A stretch of 64,000 nucleotides of DNA from positions 5,334,501-5,398,500 of the forward strand of contig JAVTVX010000030.1 in NCBI GenBank assembly GCA_033439265.1. The letters run 5' to 3'. Under the pieces are notes generated by a model. That model made no database searches and was not told the DNA's origin. It saw only the letters and a list, made by a program, of their open reading frames with translations. Below are positions 42,257-54,031 of the stretch, one piece after another. How positions within the stretch are numbered: the stretch's first letter is position 1; every line of letters begins with the position of its first letter. This DNA is from Dillenia suffruticosa (taxonomy: Eukaryota; Streptophyta; Magnoliopsida; Dilleniales; Dilleniaceae). The position numbers and the translations under genes were made by a program.

Positions 42257-42799
42257 ATGGTGAGAATCAGACGTACCCTTGCACCTATCCGGGGGAGATG
42301 CCGAGATGAGAGGACCCCAGAACGTTTGGCAAAACTATATATGATGTTGCATTATAAGATGAAAGCAACGCATACTTTGCCGCAACATTTGTGGGTTATG
42401 AGTCGAAAACGTTATGAACTTCGACGTTTGGATCACTGGTTTGGAGGCGACGAAGCTGAGATTAAAATTATAAGAAATTCTCTCTCTGATCATTTGGTTG
42501 GAATGGCTGACAAAATATTAGATGATAATAAGTGTCTCTACCTTAAAGATTTCAAACTAAAATTGTTTAAAATGTGGAGAGCTAAGGAGATAGAGACTAA
42601 AATGAAAAGGGCGTTATCTCTAAAGATCAATGGCTCTACACCCCAAGCTGTTAGGAGATTTACTCCGAGAGATAGACTTTCAGTTGGGATGGTCAATATG
42701 GTCACTCGCATGTATATGGAAGATAAGAAAGACAAAAAAAAAAGAAATTTGATTATATATATATATATATATATATATTTTTTCTTTCTTTGTGCATAG
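42257..42799 (+). CDS. Unidentified 180-codon ORF in the copia leader
   Basis: I do not recognise this protein. It begins MVRIRRTLAPIRGRC, is strongly basic, and has a predicted helical middle containing DHWFGGDEAEIKII and DKILDDNKCLYLKDFK (residues about 58-97). Its last 20 codons run through a TA microsatellite (42752-42777), so the natural C terminus was probably nearer residue 160, at KDKKKRN. Codon content before the microsatellite looks protein-like: no long homopolymers, mixed residues, and no stop in 480 bp of a 60-65% AT region. It lies between the primer-binding site and gag on the same strand, not overlapping gag. It could be a captured host exon, an accessory protein of this copia family, or chance. 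TTTTAG just upstream could be a splice acceptor. Confidence 0.4.
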   Translation: MVRIRRTLAPIRGRCRDERTPERLAKLYMMLHYKMKATHTLPQHLWVMSRKRYELRRLDHWFGGDEAEIKIIRNSLSDHLVGMADKILDDNKCLYLKDFKLKLFKMWRAKEIETKMKRALSLKINGSTPQAVRRFTPRDRLSVGMVNMVTRMYMEDKKDKKKRNLIIYIYIYIYFFFLCA

Positions 42800-43167
42800 T
42801 TATCTACTGTAATGAGAACAATGCCATGAACATATGATGTAATTTTTTATATCAACAATGTGCATACTTTGTATATTTATGCGAGCATGTGAAGAGATAT
42901 GTTCCAAATTCACATGATTTTAGTGGGAGTTTTTAGGTTGGTAGAATTTAAGTAATTCTCACCTAAAACTGAAAGAATTTTGTTATTTTGAAATCAAATT
43001 TATGATAATCAAACATTTGGATGATAGATGATGATTGGGAACTTAGTGATCTTTCGAGTTTACACCTTATGTTCGTTTATGATAAATTTATTAGATTTCA
43101 TGTACAAAATTATATGAATGAATGAGCATGGATACTTATAATAATTTCTCTTTGAAAAAACCAGACC

Positions 43168-44031
43168 ATGATATCGAAATCAATAATAGCAGATTTGAAT
43201 AAAGGAAATAAGTTTAATGGCGACAATTATGACATTTGGCGTCACAAGATATGGTATGTGCTGGAAGAGTAGGATGCCTTGGAGGGTATCAACCATATCA
43301 TGCAAGACCCTGGAATTGGAAACACTGCTCAACAAAGAAAAGATCAAGAAGCTTACCAGGCGTGGAAGAAGAAAAATTCCACTGCACGTGGCATTCTGGT
43401 TAGTTCTGTAGTTGATGATCTCATACATGAATATGAGCAATTCCCTACTGCTCATGACATATGGGTATACCTCAGAGAGAAGTATGGAGGTACCAGTGTG
43501 ACCCGTCTGAGACAGTTGACTATCAAGTTTGACACGTACAAAAAGAAGTCTGATCACAATATCAAATTACACCTCAGAACCATGTCAAACATGATAAGGG
43601 AATTGAAGTCAGCAGGTCATGTTTTATCTGATGAGCAACAGATTCAAGCTTTAATCCGATCCCTTCCAGACCAGTGGGAGCACTTGAAGGTCAATCTGAC
43701 TCACAATGATAGCATTAAGACTTTCGCTGATGCTGCTCGCCACGTAGAACTCGAAGATGAGCGGCTTGGTGCTGCAAAATCGATTTCTAATGCCTTTGTA
43801 GCTGAGTCAATTTCCCAGAAAGTTGCGGGCTTTAAACGGAAAGGGAACAAGAACAAGGGCAAGAAAGGGAAGGACATTACGGAAGGTTTTAAGAAGAGCA
43901 ATTCCAACCGCAAGAACAAGCGCAAGCGGTTTTGGAAAAAGAAGGATAAGAGCAAACTGAAGTGCTACAATTGTAAAGCTCTTGGTCATTTCGCTCGAGT
44001 GTCCCGAGCCGAAAAAGGTAGCATCTTGTAA
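43168..44031 (+). pseudogene. Copia Gag (one premature stop)
   Basis: It starts MISKSIIADLNKGNKFNG at 43168. TAG at 43270-43272 stops it after 34 codons; the frame then stays open to 44031. The UBN2/copia gag domain is clear: WKKKNSTARGIL, WVYLREKYGGTS, MSNMIRELKSAG, ALIRSLPDQWEHLK. A lysine-rich tract (about residues 210-265) precedes the zinc knuckle C-Y-N-C-x4-G-H-F-A-R. The last knuckle cysteine lies in the +1 frame because of a small deletion near 44000, so in this copy the knuckle reads into R-V-S and the Gag-Pol frame is lost. Gag forms the particle that packages element RNA. Confidence 0.88.
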
Positions 44032-46975
44032 CGCTTCTCTAAGTGTTATATATGTCTCTAGCACTGTTTTACTTTCTGAATCATATCCTGTGTGGATTAT
44101 AGACTCAGGAGCAACAGACCATGTAACGAGAGATCGAGAAGCGTTCGTGGACTTTCGTCGAGTTCCTCCTGGTGCAAGATGGATATACGTAGGAAACAAT
44201 ACAAGAGTAGAAGTCAAAGGAATTGGCACTTGTAAACTGGAGTTACGAAGTGGCCAAACTCTAATCTTACATGATGTTCTCTTTGCACCGGAAATTCGAC
44301 GAAATTTAGTTTCTGTTATTGTTCTTCTTAAACTAGGCTATGACTTGAACTTTACTCGTGATAGGGTTTGTATTTATAATAGTGGTGTGTTTTATGGTAC
44401 TGGACATCTGTTAAATGGATTTTTTACTTTAGATTGTGACAGACAAATGTTTAACTGTTATACTGATCGTTATATTTCGTTAAATGTTTGCTCTTCTAGT
44501 AATGCTAATATAGATGACAAAGTATGGCATGCTAGACTTGGTCACATAGGGCAGGACAAGATAAATTGACTTCTGAAAGCAGGACTATTGGGTTTGCTTA
44601 TTAAAGTTAATTTACCGAAGTGTGAATATTGTCTTGCCGGGAAGATGACTCGAAAACCTTTTGAAAAAGCCGTGAGGGCGGCACTTCCATTACAATTGGT
44701 TCACTCTGATATTTGTGGTCCAATGAATGTGAAGGCTAGGCATGGAGCGTCATATTTCATTACTTTTATTGATGATTTCACGCGTTTTGGTCATGTCTAT
44801 TTGATTACTCACAAGTCTGAAGCACTTGAGTGTTTTCGACGCTATATGAATGAAGTGGAGAATCAAATGGATAGAACGATTAAAGCCTTAAGGACAGATC
44901 GAGGGCGTAAATATTTATCAGATCAGTTCAATGATCTGTGTAATGAAAAAGGAATAATTAGACAATTGACTATTCCCCACACGCCTCAACAGAATGGTGT
45001 TGCTGAGAGGAGAAATAGGACGTTGTTAGAAATGACGAGATCTATGATGGCGCAGGCTAACTTGCCAATTTCCTTTTGGGGAGATGCATTATTAACTGTG
45101 ACCTATATCTTAAATAAAGTGCCTTCAAAAATAGTACCCACAACACCGTACGAACTATGGACCGGTAGGACACAAAGTCTGACTGATCTTAGACCTTGGG
45201 GATCGGCAGCCTATGTTCATGACCCTTCTAATAAATTTGGAAAGCTTGGTCCCCGGGGGAAGAAATGTATCTTTATTAGATATTCTCATCAGTCAAAAGG
45301 TTATGTGTTCATCGGTGAAAGAGAAGATGGTACTGTAACCGAAATTGAATCACAAAATGTAACATTTTTGGAAAATGATTTTCCTAGTAAAGGTGATATA
45401 ACAAAAGGAGAACCTTTGTTTGAATTAAATAATTCAAATGATGGTTCCGTGCAGGATGGATCAAGGGAATTACGGGAAGTTGAATCCCTAGATGATCCCA
45501 GTGGGAGGGATTCAAATTCTAATGATCCAACCGAATCGTCAATTCGGAAAAGTACTAGGAAAAGTGTGCCCAAACGTCATTACGAAATTGAAGGGCATAC
45601 TTTTATCATTTCTCCACAGGACGAGGATGAGCCAAAGAATGTGAACGAGGCCTTATCTTGTCCTGCCAAGGATGAGTGGATAAAAGCAATGGAGGAAGAA
45701 ATAGAGTCGATGGATTCCAACTATGTTTGGAAACTGGTTGATCTTCCACCTGGGCGCAAACCTATTGGGAACAAATGGGTTCTTAAGGTTAAACGTAAAG
45801 CTGATGGAACAATTGAGAGGTATAAAACTCCGTTGGTGGCAAAAGGTTATACCCAACAAGAGGGTATTGATTATGAAGAAACATTTTCACCAGTTGTGAG
45901 ATTTGCCTCTATTCGCTTATTATTAGCTATTGTAACCAATTTAGATTTAGAATTACATCAAATGGATGTGAAGACTGCATTTCTCAACAGAGAACTTAAA
46001 GAAGAAATCTACATGGAACAACCAGTAGGTTTCATTGTTAAAGGTCAAGAAAATAAAGTTTATAAATTGAATAGATCAATTTATGGTTTCAAACAGTCTT
46101 CAAGACAATGGTATTTGAGATTTTATAGATCCGTAATCTCTTACGATTTCGTAATGATAGACGAAGACCATTGTGTTTATGTGAAAAAATCCAATGATAA
46201 ATTTGTAATTCTAAGTCTGTATGTCGATGACATATTGTTAGCCGGAAATGATATGGAGTATGTCATGAATATCAAAAGTTGGTTATCATCAAATTTTGAA
46301 ATGAAGGACATGGGTGAAGCAGAGTACATACTGGGTGTTAAGATCCACAGAGATCGTTCTAAGAGATTGTTAGTTTTATCTCAAGAATCTTATATTAAAA
46401 AGATTTTGGAACGATTTAGGATGGATAGCTGTAAACCTATTGATACTCCTGTGGCTAAAGGCAAAAGTTTAAGTTTAGCAATGTGCCCAAAAACCGCTGA
46501 AGAAAAACATGAGATGTCAAAAGTACCGTATTCCAGCGCTGTTGGGAGTCTGATGTACGTTATGATGTGTACTCGCCCTGACATTTGCTATGCCGTGGGT
46601 TTGGTCAGCAGGTATCAATCCAATCCAGGTAAAGGTCACTGGACAACTGTGAAGAGAATTCTAAGATACCTGAAAGGAACTGCGAATTATTCCCTTTGTT
46701 ATCAAGGAAATGACTTGTTATTGAGTGGATACACAGATGCTAATTGGGGTGGTGACTTAGATGAACGTAAGTCCACCTCATGTTATGTTTTCTTGCTAAA
46801 TAAAGGCGCCATCTCTTGGAGAAGTAAGAAACAAACATGTGTATCACTGTCGACGATGGAAGCAGAGTTTGTAGCTTGTGTTTCAGCAGTTCAGGAGTGT
46901 GTTTGGTTGAAACGTTTTTTTACAGCATTTAGGGATCGTAAGCGACACAGTGGGAGCTGTGACAATTTATTGTGA
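43982..46975 (+). pseudogene. Copia Pol: protease, integrase, reverse transcriptase, most of RNase H
   Basis: The frame resumes at about 43998 with ECPEPKK. Protease: VWIIDSGATDHVT (D-S-G intact). Pre-integrase: WHARLGHIGQDKIN, then TGA at 44567 (an R codon CGA turned TGA by one C-to-T change would explain it). From 44588 the frame is open for 795 codons: zinc cysteines CEYC; integrase D (HSDICG), D (RTDRG) and E (NGVAERRN), all present; RT with [10 protein letters not shown] and [12 protein letters not shown] (catalytic D-D present); RNase H with [10 protein letters not shown] and [11 protein letters not shown]-run of seven at about 46915-46921 shifts the frame, and translation ends at 46975. 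Apart from TGA and shifts, all catalytic residues seem intact. Confidence 0.93.
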
Positions 46976-47195
46976 TAGTCAAACAGCAATCGCTTATACG
47001 AGAGATCCCAAATATCATGGGAAAACCAAACACATTGATACGAAATTCAACTTTATTCGAGATATTGTTGAAAAAGGAGAGGTGACATTGAAGTATTTAT
47101 CTACGCATTTAATGGTGGCTGATCCATTTACGAAACCGATACCTAGAGATATATTTCTGAAACATGTAAAATCTCTAGGATTGCGTAGAGTGTAA
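46950..47195 (+). pseudogene. Copia RNase H C terminus (shifted frame)
   Basis: After the T insertion the next frame continues with [18 protein letters not shown], holding the last catalytic aspartate, KTKHIDTKFNFIRD and HLMVADPFTKPI, and the usual end LGLRRV followed by TAA at about 47193. The pieces overlap by 26 bp. No internal ribosome signal is expected; this is the broken end of the same polyprotein. Confidence 0.9.
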
Positions 47196-48264
47196 TTGTA
47201 TGTATAAGCAATGAACGTGATGTAATGCTCATTATTATATAACATTTGAATTTCTTTGCATTTGCGAATTCTTATGTCTTGATTAAAAAGTATGTCGGAC
47301 AAGTTTGGAAGATTGGCTCTCTCACACGAGCAATCACCTCTAATATCTATGTGATATGTAGAGATGAGACAATGTTAATTTTGGATAATTAACATAAATT
47401 AGCCACCTTAGTACAAAACTAAGATGAGATTATCGTTGATATTTACTTATTGGATAATCGAAATGGATTTCCCACAATCCATTACACTTGTCTAGAAGCC
47501 AGGTGTGGTTTTCTCTTGGAAAAGTTTTTGGAGGATTTATAAGAAGAGAGAATCAAGTCAGTATCGTGATATACTTGGACTAAAACCTGTACGATATATT
47601 ATAATTTTGAAATAGACATACGCTTCTAAATAAATAGAAAAGACATCGTAACACGTGTTCATACCACGTGTGCTTTCAGTGACCCTATAGGAAATAAGTT
47701 GATAAATCTCTCTATCTCATTGTGTGAGACCCAGAGGTTTGTAATTAACCTCATTTAATACCTTTAAGAGTTTCGCCTATTTCTTGAAAGTTTATTTTAG
47801 TGTTGCTATTTTAGCATGTAACCAATAGATCATGCGTGATTCGGTTTTGTGGTGCATGACTAGGAAAGCAGCTAAAATGAAGTGGAAAGATAGTAGTGCG
47901 AAAGGAAGACTGTCTTAAAGTTTGTACATAATTTTTTTATTCACAGACTGGCCAGTTATGTTTTTAACTTGATGTTCTGAAACATAATTGTGAATGCATA
48001 GTTGAAATAAGTCAAGTATGCTCTCGTTTATTAATAGAGGGATAAGAGGTACAGTGACTATATATATATATAGTAAAAAGAGGTCTGGGGTATAGCGAGA
48101 CTTGATATCCTCGTAGTATTAGATCTTGAGCTGCTATATATCCTTAAACGGTGTGTAGTTATGAGCTCTTGATGTACTCGCTGGTCACACGATCCATTTG
48201 TCTGTATGAAATCGATGGTATATGGAAGTGATTGAGCAAAAATGTAGGTCTAACCCTCATGTGC
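47196..48264 (+). other. 3' UTR of the copia element
   Basis: About 1.07 kb between the pol stop and the purine tract. No open frame with a recognisable motif on either strand, so no env-like gene. A (TA)n run lies at about 48058-48072. Confidence 0.6.
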
Positions 48265-48274
48265 GAGTGAGAGA
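48265..48274 (+). other. Polypurine tract of the copia element
   Basis: The purine-rich GAGTGAGAGA directly before the 3' LTR; short and interrupted by one T. Confidence 0.5.
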
Positions 48275-48651
48275 TGTAAGTTATAGGCCGGGTCGGGTCG
48301 CCCATGTGGATTTGACCCAAACCTAATTCCCTTTTATTTGAATTTACCAAAAGAGGGAAGGGAGGGAGTGGTTTTTTATGGAAAAAACCAACTCCAACTC
48401 CCTAATAACCATCCCCATTCCATCAATGGTACTCTAGAGGGTTGGGAGAAAAAAGAAAAAAGTAAGGAAGAAGATCTACATACATCATAATTCCATTCTA
48501 TAAAAAGGGCTTTTGGATTGTGAAAGAGAAAGGAGATTGATCCATTAATGATATTTTTCGGATCCGTACATCGAAAAGGTTAGTGATCCGACCATAGATT
48601 TTGGGACATTCAACATTTATTTCGCTGTAAATGCATAAGAGAATGCTTTCA
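48275..48651 (+). repeat. 3' LTR of the copia element
   Basis: 377 bp, ending GAATGCTTTCA directly before the CAAAG target copy. Confidence 0.95.
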
Positions 48652-48656
48652 CAAAG

Positions 48657-49849
48657 ATTAGCCTTTGCACCTTCACATATTTTTTAGGATTTTGTCTTAG
48701 CTTTTCTGTTAATCAATTTTTCTTTTATTGACTAAAGGAATTTCAAACACAAGAAAACATGATTAATAATTTCCAAAACGTTATTTTCCATAAAACAAAT
48801 GAACCCCACACGGAGCAAGACTTTCTAATTCTTCCAACGATTACAAATTCAAAACTTGAGAAAAAATCGTTCAAAAAATATAGAAATTTTTTTGAATATT
48901 TTTTTATTGAAATTCTTCTTTTTTTATAATTAATATTTTGATATGAACACCGTGGAGTGGGGGACAAGATTCTAATATCTGTTAAATCTAATTTACTGGT
49001 TGCAAAAAAAAACATTCTTGTAAACCTACGTCGAGGTATGTTTGTATGGCTAGGCAGATAAAAATAGGTTTGTCGTCTTGAGATGAGTCATGCATGATGC
49101 ATGAACAGAAATAAAAGACTTTATTTTTTTTCTTTTTTCTTTTTTCTTTTTTTGGGTAATTACGTCTTTAGACTTTGCTCTATTTCCATCGGTTGATTCA
49201 GACATGGTAAATAGAAGCGTCTAGAAATCAAATAACTCATAAACTAAATTCAATTTTTTTTTTAACAAAAAAAATACTATTTGGTTATTCGAGTTGAAAA
49301 GGTTAATAATTAAAGTAAGAAAAATGAAGGAGCATCCGTAAGCATATAGTATGATAAAATTGCTTAATATTAGTTTTATCTAAAAATTAATATTTTAATG
49401 TTATTTTTATTATGTTTTTGATCAACCCAAATACATAAAAATAGAAAAAAGTTTTAGAATTTTAGATTAATTGGGAAAATAAATCAATTTATTTGACAAA
49501 TTATTTTACTCTATAAAAGGGGAAATTAATGTAAATTCATGTGTTACACGAATTCACCAAGGAGAGTAGCGTATCTTTATGGTTTATCAAGGGGAACCAA
49601 GAAGAGGGTAACCCAATTGGCAGTTAATTTTAAATAACTTATCTGAGATTAAATTTTAAATAAATATAATTTTAACAAAAAAAAAAATTCAATAAAAGAA
49701 ATGATATCTCTGCTGTTAAAAAAGAAATGAAGAAAAAAAGAAAAAGGAGGTTTAACCGAGTCAAACTCAAATAATGGGTCAAAGAAAAAAATATAAAATC
49801 GTTTATTGATTTTTGATTTTTATTATCGATGTTCGGATTTTATTGGATT
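48657..49849. other. AT-rich spacer, no gene seen
   Basis: T-rich CTTTTTT tracts occur near 49123-49153. No recognised motif. Confidence 0.45.
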
Positions 49850-49985
49850 AATCCAATTTGAATATTATAAAACTTATTTTAGGAATTAACTCTCTTAAAT
49901 ATTTTTTTATCATTTTTAAAATTCAAACATAAGATTTTTAATTAAAAAAATAGGATATCCGATTATTCAATTTAAAAAAAATTGA
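49850..49985 (-). mobile_element. SINE fragment, family S1, decayed
   Basis: The plus-strand order GGATTAATCCAATTTGAATATTATAAAAC (in pieces), TTAGGAATTAACTCTC, AATATTTTTTTATCATTTTTAAAATTCAAAC and TTTTTAATTAAAAAAATAGGATATCC follows the family read backwards. No clear ends. Confidence 0.4.
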
Positions 49986-51004
49986 TATTATATTACCTAT
50001 AGATCAACGAGTATTTAAGGAATATATGAGGAATATGCTAAATTAAAACTGGGTGCACTTTTGGGCTCCGGGAATCGACCTATAATTAAACGTGGGACGT
50101 CCAAGGAGTTGTGGGCCCATATGCACTTTCTGGCCTAACCTGCGGGACTTGATGCCATGAACTCCATAACTCAAGACAAAAAGACAAAATGCTACTATTG
50201 GATTTCTAATGATTAATCTCACAATTTCGAAACGTGTCGAACGTTTCACGAGAGGTAAGGTTCGATAAAATATTCCTTTTTTTTTTATTTTTTATTTTTT
50301 GTAATGTTTAGTAGCCGGCAATTTTTTCGTTTTTCAGAAGTTATTTAATATATATATTTTTATTATATAAAAATCATAAAAATTATAAAAATATAATGTT
50401 TACAAAAATTCAAATATTAAATTTTAAAAAATACATTTAAATAAAAATATTTTATTACTTGAACGTCCTTATAAAAATAGAATTTATTTAATATTTGTAC
50501 AACACTTGCTCACAAAAATAATTCTTATAAAAGAAAGCACCGTCAGAATTCCAAACTACTAAGAAATGGAATAATTTGTTGCTAACGAGATCATATATTT
50601 CATGTATGCTTGGCATCTTTGTATTTATTAAAAAATGTCATTGTTGTTTTAGCACAAAAATCCATTAGTTTGATCACCGAATTATCAAAACTTTGGAATT
50701 TTTATCTAAAACCTAGTTAATTAAATTAAGAGCACAAAAAATTCTAAAAAAATGTGAGATATCCTAGGAAAGTTCTAGATGATGATACTCTCCATTAATG
50801 AGGGAGGGAGAGTACAGCTGGGGATCATGAGCATTCAATTATTCTAATTCAAGGAAAGAGACAGAAAAAATACGCAAGAGATCACAGACAAACATAGCCA
50901 CTTGATTAAGAAATTAATTACAATATTATTTGGTTATTAGTAATTAATCTCACCGTATCCATTCTGCAATATTAACCACACATAATCATGCAAAATTTAT
51001 TGAA
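49986..51004. other. Spacer, no gene seen
   Basis: A more GC-rich patch at 50040-50260 has no motif I recognise. The rest is AT-rich. Confidence 0.4.
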
Positions 51005-51110
51005 GTTTACTTGGCCCATTAGCTCAAATGTTAGAGTTTCTCCGATTCTATCTTCTTTTTCCTGATTTGATACAGCTTGGTTATATTTTTTTGTCCAAAA
51101 AAGAATTAAG
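51005..51110 (+). mobile_element. Possible tRNA-derived SINE copy
   Basis: CCCATTAGCTCAAATGTTAGAG is close to a tRNA A-box arm, and GATTTGATACAGC may be a decayed B-box, followed by a T-run, TGTCC and a short A-run. No clear target-site duplication. Confidence 0.4.
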
Positions 51111-51884
51111 ACTTTAGATTTAAGTTTTGTGTATAATAAAAACAATGTCGGCAAAGTTTTGACTCATAAGAATTTAATTTGGATCAAATTAGATTTAATT
51201 GAATTTAACGTGATTATTAAATACTGATATATTATAAAAAAAATCTACAAATTTTTGTAGGAGAGAGAGCCATTATGACCATTAATTAGGAATTATATTG
51301 AACACGAATTTGGTAGGTTTGTTCAACTAAGATTAGAATCATCACTTAAGTAGAAGATTAATTATTGGAGGATGAGATGATCTGATTTGAAGTAATCTAC
51401 ACATATTTGATCAAATTTGAGAAGTCTCAACTGGGTTCTAATTATAGAATCAGAGCTTCTTAAATGTGCCTTGATCAACAGTCAATTTTACATGCAAAGT
51501 TATGGCGACCATGACCCCTTAATAAATTATTGCAAAGGATCAAAAACATCAATTAGAGCTCATCTTCTGACTTTTCTTTATTTGGGATATATATATATAT
51601 GTATATATTTTCTTTTGGGTTGGCAGAATTGTGTTAGATGGCCTCGTGACCAACTTCAATTCCTCTAAAATTGGTAGATATCTACACTCATTTCAAATGC
51701 TTCCTTTTCTGCACGTATGGTTTCTGCAACGAAATTTCTGGTCATGGGGCCAATGGGGATGTGCTCTTGAACGGTCAAGCAAGGCTTGTGGCCCATTTTT
51801 GTGGGTCCAATCCAGTAATTGACCTTTATTTATTTATTGTTTTGATTTTCACTCATCCATATCCGGATTTTGTCCGACTAAACT
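51111..51884. other. Spacer, no gene seen
   Basis: Around 51180-51240 there may be a short 3' end of an S1 SINE (GTGATTATTAAATACTGATA then an A-run). Open frames at 51417-51934 show no motif. Confidence 0.35.
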
Positions 51885-52045
51885 TCTATAGGTATAACAA
51901 TAAAACACTACACTCCCTTAACCATAATTCTTAGACTCAAGTAATGAAAAATGAGAAATAGGATTTAAGAGAGTCAACTCCTTAATGGACTCTATAATGC
52001 TCGAACCGGTTTAATTTAACTTTATATTATAAATATAAAGGTCAA
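51885..52045 (+). mobile_element. SINE copy, family S1, decayed
   Basis: CTTAACCATAATTCTTAGACTC (box B region, in pieces), GAGAGTCAACTCCTTAATGG, and CGAACCGGTTTAATT match the family in order; the 3' poly-A is missing. Confidence 0.5.
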
Positions 52046-52504
52046 GCAAGATCTTTCCATTTATTTATTTACTTATTTATTTATTTTGGTGGGTTCCATG
52101 GACTAGTTCATTCCAAAACATTATTAAATGTGCAGATTTGATATGTGAAATATGTGATCACCATTTTTGTCCCTTCCTAGACTAGCAATTATTGGAACCA
52201 CAGTTGATATAAATATATATCATATACTTGTTTTTGATGCTAAGGACAATGCTTTTTGCAATAGAAAAAGAGGGTTATACTAATTTGAACTCTCACCATT
52301 ATATTACTCCATCAATAGACAGACTGTTGTCATTGGATTTACTAATAGCATTATTGACAAGAGCTTTCAATAATAACAATTATTAGGCAACTTTGCAATA
52401 GTTGAGAATCTTACCTTTGGCATTTATAGTTGAAGTATTTGTTCTAATAACAACTATTGAGCAAGTCCGTGCGCAATGTAGTGAAAGGGTCATAGATCTT
52501 TTGT
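52046..52504. other. Spacer, no gene seen
   Basis: A (TTTA)n run lies at about 52059-52085. Nothing else recognised. Confidence 0.4.
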
Positions 52505-52690
52505 TTTTTGGACTATACAGAATTATATTCTAATTAATATGATCTAAATATTATCGAATTCAATTTAAGAGAAAACTCTTTTAATATAATATTTTTTATT
52601 TTTAAATTTTAAATTTAAGATTTGATTAAAAAATTTAATACTTTTATCCATCAAACCAATTGTTTGTAGGCAGGGTTAACATTCTTTGGC
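52505..52690 (-). mobile_element. SINE copy, family S1, decayed
   Basis: The plus-strand order ATTCTAATTAATATGATCTAA, GAATTCAATTTAAGAG, CTCTTTTAATATAATATTTTTT, then ATTTAAGATTTGATTAAAAAATTTAATAC and CATCAAACCAATTGTT (all in pieces) is the family read backwards, including the box A end. Confidence 0.55.
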
Positions 52691-53480
52691 AAAGGTTACA
52701 TGTGAAAACGGTATCATAAAATAACCAAAAAAAAAAGGGGAATAAAAAAAAAACAAAAAACAAAATGAGAAGTTAAGTCCAACAAGGGCATAAGGCAAAG
52801 AAAATAATATAGCACAGAATTTAGTTGTTTTGTTGTAATCAAATCAGCAAAGATTTTACCGTACATTAATGCCTATAGTCGTGAGGTAAAGAATCCTGCA
52901 GGTCACGTGTCAAGACCCATGTGCCTTGTCGGTCACCTTGTGTCCAACTCCGTATAGCATAATTCAAAGCATCTTAAGAAACCTACTGATAAATATTGTT
53001 TTTTTAAAACCCACCAATGGATTAGTATCTTTTTCTTAAAAACAAACATATAGCTGTCTCACATGTTGCTGGATATTTTCCAATTAAATTTCGTTATTTT
53101 CACATCCAATAACAATATTTTTCAAAAAAAAAAAAAAATTGTTGATCATAATGCATTAAAATTCCAACTTAACCATTACAAACTTTACACTTTTTTTAAC
53201 AAAATTAATAAAATAATTTCGGTATTTACACTTAGGAAATTTGAGGATTTTGATCGACATGTTTGTCGAATACTATGTAATTTTGTGAATATTACAAGAG
53301 TCAACGAACTTTTCGGTGCAAACTTGAAAAATAACGCTAAAAATTTTTACCGTAATTTTTTAAAATAAATTCTTAATATATATATATATATATATATATA
53401 TTCTTGAGTTAAATTTGTATTATTATGCTATTAATGGATTCGATAACATCAAATATTGCACATGCATAGCATTTTCAAAA
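52691..53480. other. Spacer, no gene seen
   Basis: AT-rich, with a (TA)n run at about 53379-53401. A 101-codon open frame at 53063-53368 is Asn/Phe/Lys-rich, as expected by chance in such DNA. Confidence 0.4.
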
Positions 53481-53561
53481 ATAAATTGATTTATAGTTGG
53501 AAGTTAGTCTCATAACGAAAATTAAAGACGTGAGACCTCTCTGTCACAAGATCAAAGGGAT

Positions 53562-54031
53562 GGCATTAAAGGCTTTGGAGCAATGAATGAGTCTCAAATT
53601 CGAGCATATGGAGTGATATTTTGAATAAATTGTAGATCGGCTGTATGCTCTATGCATTGATGCTAACACAAACAAGAAAGACGATGGATTTTGAGTCTGA
53701 GATAACTTTATCTGTGGATGGCATGTTGATAGAATTCTTCTTAAACATAACTAGAGACACGATATCTACATAGAAGACTTGAACAAAGAAAATGATTACT
53801 TGCCAAGCTTGGGATAATGGGTTTGGAAGGCTTGAATATGATAAAAGGAGACCAGCAAATTCAAATTAAAGGTAGATATTTCCGGTGAAATTTTAATATT
53901 GAGGCATTTTCGCCAAATTCTATAGGTTCTTTGAATATATAGAGATTCTAGAAGGGAAAATGGTGAGACTCGTTGCATGTCAATTGAAAGCAAAGCCTTG
54001 AAATGGTGGGAAAGGTTACAATTTTAGAAAG
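53562..54031 (+). pseudogene. Gag N-terminal part of the outer chromovirus
   Basis: It starts MALKALEQ near 53562, with stops, then HMEYFE and IVDRLYAL. Further on come FKLKVDISG (about 53860) and, after a frameshift, RFFEYIEILEGKMVRLVACQLKAK in two overlapping short pieces (about 53925-53995), and KWWERLQF ending at about 54025. This is the start of the retrotransposon gag domain. It is cut off seven bases after its last readable codon, where the Tat element LTR begins. Confidence 0.75.

Larger units (their letters stand above)
41300..43167 (+). other. Long leader of the copia element
   Basis: About 1.87 kb before gag, unusually long. It contains a 116-codon open frame (41404-41754) with no recognised motif, a GC-rich island with a perfect hairpin (41866-41892), and a 180-codon open frame (42257-42799). 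A possible splice acceptor TTTTAG lies just before the second frame. Confidence 0.6.
40910..48651 (+). mobile_element. Full-length Ty1/copia retrotransposon
   Basis: Two 377-bp LTRs bound the element, and it is flanked by a perfect 5-bp target-site duplication CAAAG (40905-40909 and 48652-48656). The order is LTR, primer-binding site, a 1.87-kb leader, gag, protease, integrase, RT, RNase H, a 1.07-kb 3' UTR, polypurine tract and LTR. Integrase before RT defines copia. The LTRs differ at about 20 of 377 positions by my count. The reading frame is broken in only four places (TAG at 43270, a frameshift near 44000, TGA at 44567, a T-run insertion near 46915), so this is by far the best preserved large element here. 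Lineage within copia was not assigned. Confidence 0.95.

Noticed and set aside
43990..44010. Gag-Pol frame change in copia as a programmed frameshift
   Set aside because: It falls inside the zinc knuckle before its last cysteine, so a functional Gag would need the shift too; no slippery site is seen. A simple small deletion explains it better.
53063..53368. 101-codon plus-strand frame
   Set aside because: Asn/Phe/Lys/Ile-rich, as expected in AT-rich DNA; starts beside a poly-A run; no motif.
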